From: Mongoliitalea lutea
GTDB lineage: Bacteria > Bacteroidota > Bacteroidia > Cytophagales > Cyclobacteriaceae
NCBI RefSeq assembly: GCF_014652135.1
Contig: NZ_BMYF01000012.1
Location: 48,735-112,734, forward strand
Direction: 5' to 3'
DNA: 64,000 nucleotides
Under the pieces are notes generated by a model, which made no database searches, was not told the DNA's origin, and saw nothing but the letters and a program-made list of their open reading frames with translations. Shown piece after piece: positions 62,103 through 64,000 of the stretch. Every line of letters begins with the position of its first letter. The stretch's first letter is position 1. The translations under genes were made by a program, and so were the position numbers.

Positions 62103-63827
62103 ATGGAGTATAAGTGGATGATTCGAGAGAAAGCCGATGAGTCGGTCGTTCAAGCCTTGAGTAAAGATATCAATGTCAACCCGACCTTGGCCAATATGTT
62201 GGCCAATAGAGGAGTGCATAATTTTCAATTGGCGAAAGAATTTTTTAGACCTGACCTAGATAAACTCCATGATCCATTTTTGATGAAAGACATGGATCGG
62301 GCTGTAGAGAGGCTTCAGCAAGCTATTACCAATAGGGAAAAGATTTTGGTATATGGAGATTACGATGTAGATGGGACGACCTCGGTGGCATTGATGTACG
62401 GTTTCTTAAATCGCTTTTACTCTAGATTGGAGTTTTATATTCCTGATCGATACAAAGAGGGCTATGGAATCAGTGAGCGAGGTGTCCGCTACGCAGCTGA
62501 GAATGGATTTACCTTGATTGTTTCCTTGGACTGTGGCATCAAAGCCATTCAAAAAGTTGCCCTAGGCAAAGAACTGGGGGTAGATTTCATCATCTGTGAC
62601 CACCATACGCCTGGAGATGAACTCCCTGCTGCTGCTGCCATCCTAGATCCTAAGCGAAAAGATTGTGCGTATCCATACAAAGAACTAAGCGGTTGTGGTG
62701 TTGGCTTCAAGTTGATTCAGGCATTTAGTATGGTCAATAATCTGGAAATGGCCGAAGTTATGAGCTATTTGGATTTGTTGGCCATCAGCATAGCTGCCGA
62801 TATTGTACCAATCACTGGGGAAAACAGGATTTTAGCCTATTATGGACTTGAGCGTCTCAACAATAATCCTCGCCCTGGAATCAAGGCTCTGATGATCAAG
62901 AGTAACATCGAAAAAGAGATGGGCATCGGTGATATCGTATTTAAAATTGGTCCTCGAATCAATGCTTCGGGTCGTTTGGAACATGCCAAAGCCTCCGTAG
63001 AGTTGCTACTCTCCAAAAATTTGGATGATGCCATGCAACGAGCCGAACTTGTGGATACGGTTAATGCAGCTCGGAAGAATTTTGATGAAAACATCACCAA
63101 AGAGGCTATTTCCATGATTGAAGAAATGGAAATGGTGAGAGAAATGAAATCCACGGTCCTTTTCAAAGAGGATTGGCATAAGGGCGTGATCGGAATTGTT
63201 GCTTCCCGCTGTATAGAAAAGTACTACCGCCCTACCATCATATTGACAGAGTCCAATAACAAGGCTACTGGATCAGCACGCTCGGTGTACGACTTTGATA
63301 TTTATGAAGCTATTGCTGAATGTAGTGATTTATTGGAGCAGTTTGGTGGGCATAAATATGCCGCTGGTCTGACCATGTCTGTGGATAAAGTCATGGCTTT
63401 CCAAGCAAAGTTTGAAGAGGTAGTTTCCAGTAGGATTACCGATATTCACATGAAACCTGTATTGGAAATAGACGATGAAATCTTGTTGGATCAGATCAAT
63501 TATAAGTTTTACAATATTTTAAAGCAGATGGCGCCTTTTGGTCCGGGCAACCCTGAGCCTATTTTCACCGTCTCTCAAGTGTATGCCGAAGAAGTACGGA
63601 TTTTGAAAGACAAGCATTTGCGGTTCAACGTGGTCCAGGACGGTCAGGTCACCAAGCCTGTATGTATAGCTTTTGGGATGGCGGATAAGTCAGTATATCC
63701 TGATGAAATTATTTACAAAATGCTCAATAGAAAAATGAGATTTGATCTGGCTTTTGAGATCAGAGAAAATACTTTTAGAAACAACAGTAGCTTGCAGCTA
63801 TATGTAAAAGACATCAAATTTGATTAA
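62103..63827 (+). CDS. recJ: Single-stranded-DNA-specific exonuclease RecJ
   Basis: A 574-residue 5'-3' exonuclease used in recombination, base-excision and mismatch repair. DHH-phosphoesterase motifs: [11 protein letters not shown] (residues 84-94), SLDCGIKA, and CDHHTPG (Asp166-His167-His168). The DHHA1 part is [16 protein letters not shown] and [12 protein letters not shown], and the C-terminal OB fold includes [13 protein letters not shown]. The stop is 1 nt before the lptB-like start, suggesting cotranscription. Confidence 0.97.
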   Translation: MEYKWMIREKADESVVQALSKDINVNPTLANMLANRGVHNFQLAKEFFRPDLDKLHDPFLMKDMDRAVERLQQAITNREKILVYGDYDVDGTTSVALMYGFLNRFYSRLEFYIPDRYKEGYGISERGVRYAAENGFTLIVSLDCGIKAIQKVALGKELGVDFIICDHHTPGDELPAAAAILDPKRKDCAYPYKELSGCGVGFKLIQAFSMVNNLEMAEVMSYLDLLAISIAADIVPITGENRILAYYGLERLNNNPRPGIKALMIKSNIEKEMGIGDIVFKIGPRINASGRLEHAKASVELLLSKNLDDAMQRAELVDTVNAARKNFDENITKEAISMIEEMEMVREMKSTVLFKEDWHKGVIGIVASRCIEKYYRPTIILTESNNKATGSARSVYDFDIYEAIAECSDLLEQFGGHKYAAGLTMSVDKVMAFQAKFEEVVSSRITDIHMKPVLEIDDEILLDQINYKFYNILKQMAPFGPGNPEPIFTVSQVYAEEVRILKDKHLRFNVVQDGQVTKPVCIAFGMADKSVYPDEIIYKMLNRKMRFDLAFEIRENTFRNNSSLQLYVKDIKFD

Positions 63828-63828
63828 G

Positions 63829-64000
63829 ATGAAATTACGCGCCGAACATTTGGTCAAAATATACAAAGGAAGACGAGTGGTCAATGACATCTCAGTGGAG
63901 GTGGAGCAAGGTGAAATTGTAGGTTTGCTAGGCCCCAATGGGGCAGGAAAGACTACATCATTTTATATGATTGTTGGCTTGATTCAGCCCAATGAAGGTG
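63829..64000 (+). CDS. lptB: LptB-like ABC ATPase, 3'-truncated by the window end
   Basis: Only 57 codons are present: [57 protein letters not shown] in outline, with Walker [10 protein letters not shown] and the LptB-typical FYMIVGLI. LptB powers lipopolysaccharide extraction by LptFGC at the inner membrane. The signature and Walker B motifs lie outside the window, so the assignment rests on the N-terminus. Confidence 0.8.
   Translation, partial: MKLRAEHLVKIYKGRRVVNDISVEVEQGEIVGLLGPNGAGKTTSFYMIVGLIQPNEG

Noticed and set aside
1-64000. tRNA or rRNA genes
   Set aside because: I looked for T-loop-like GTTCGANNC sequences with matching acceptor stems and saw none; weak look-alikes had no cloverleaf.

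Overview
The window looks like a chromosomal segment of a Bacteroidota bacterium, most likely order Cytophagales (a Cyclobacteriaceae/Algoriphagus-type genome). The evidence is the gliding-motility lipoproteins GldJ and GldB, several TAnnTTTG-type -7 promoter elements, absence of clear Shine-Dalgarno sites, many lipoprotein signal peptides and moderate GC. No tRNA, rRNA, CRISPR array, prophage or insertion sequence was seen.

Bases 1-9.7 kb carry the end of mfd, gldJ, convergent recQ, a CsbD-like stress gene behind a strong sigma-54-type promoter with upstream dyads, and a secreted S9D-type glutamyl endopeptidase. From 9.7 to 14.2 kb lie an ABC ATPase and its partner, an ABC-2 permease fused to an M1 aminopeptidase. 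From 14.2 to 17.4 kb there are nine perfect TTATCCACA (DnaA-box) matches, including an inverted pair between convergent genes, beside the deletion remnant of a giant exonuclease/helicase gene. Then come an acyl-CoA oxidase, rlmH, a FAS1 protein, a YcxB-like protein, a Fur regulator and a large zinc metalloprotease.

Bases 24.2-28.1 kb form a compact secondary-metabolite locus: FAD reductase, UbiA prenyltransferase, type III polyketide synthase and methyltransferase. From 28 to 37 kb there are housekeeping and stress genes: MscS, a membrane-anchored MutS-like ATPase, an lmo0937-type small membrane protein behind a second sigma-54-type promoter, purK-purE, a DUF3127 protein with an SSB-like tail, an ECF sigma factor with a small partner, an esterase and nth.

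Bases 37.2-57.4 kb, and again 59.1-61.3 kb, encode surface polysaccharide synthesis: a frameshifted asparagine synthase, glycosyltransferases, a radical SAM protein, the SLBB export protein, a Wzz-like chain regulator, flippase, polymerase, methyltransferases and the initiating polyprenyl-phosphate sugar transferase. Lipids, sugars and export functions are therefore all represented. gldB and a triple-FAS1 lipoprotein sit inside this stretch. The window ends with yceI-like, recJ and the start of lptB.

The observations most worth following are the sigma-54-type promoters before two tiny stress genes, the DnaA-box clustering, the type III PKS locus and the two disrupted genes.
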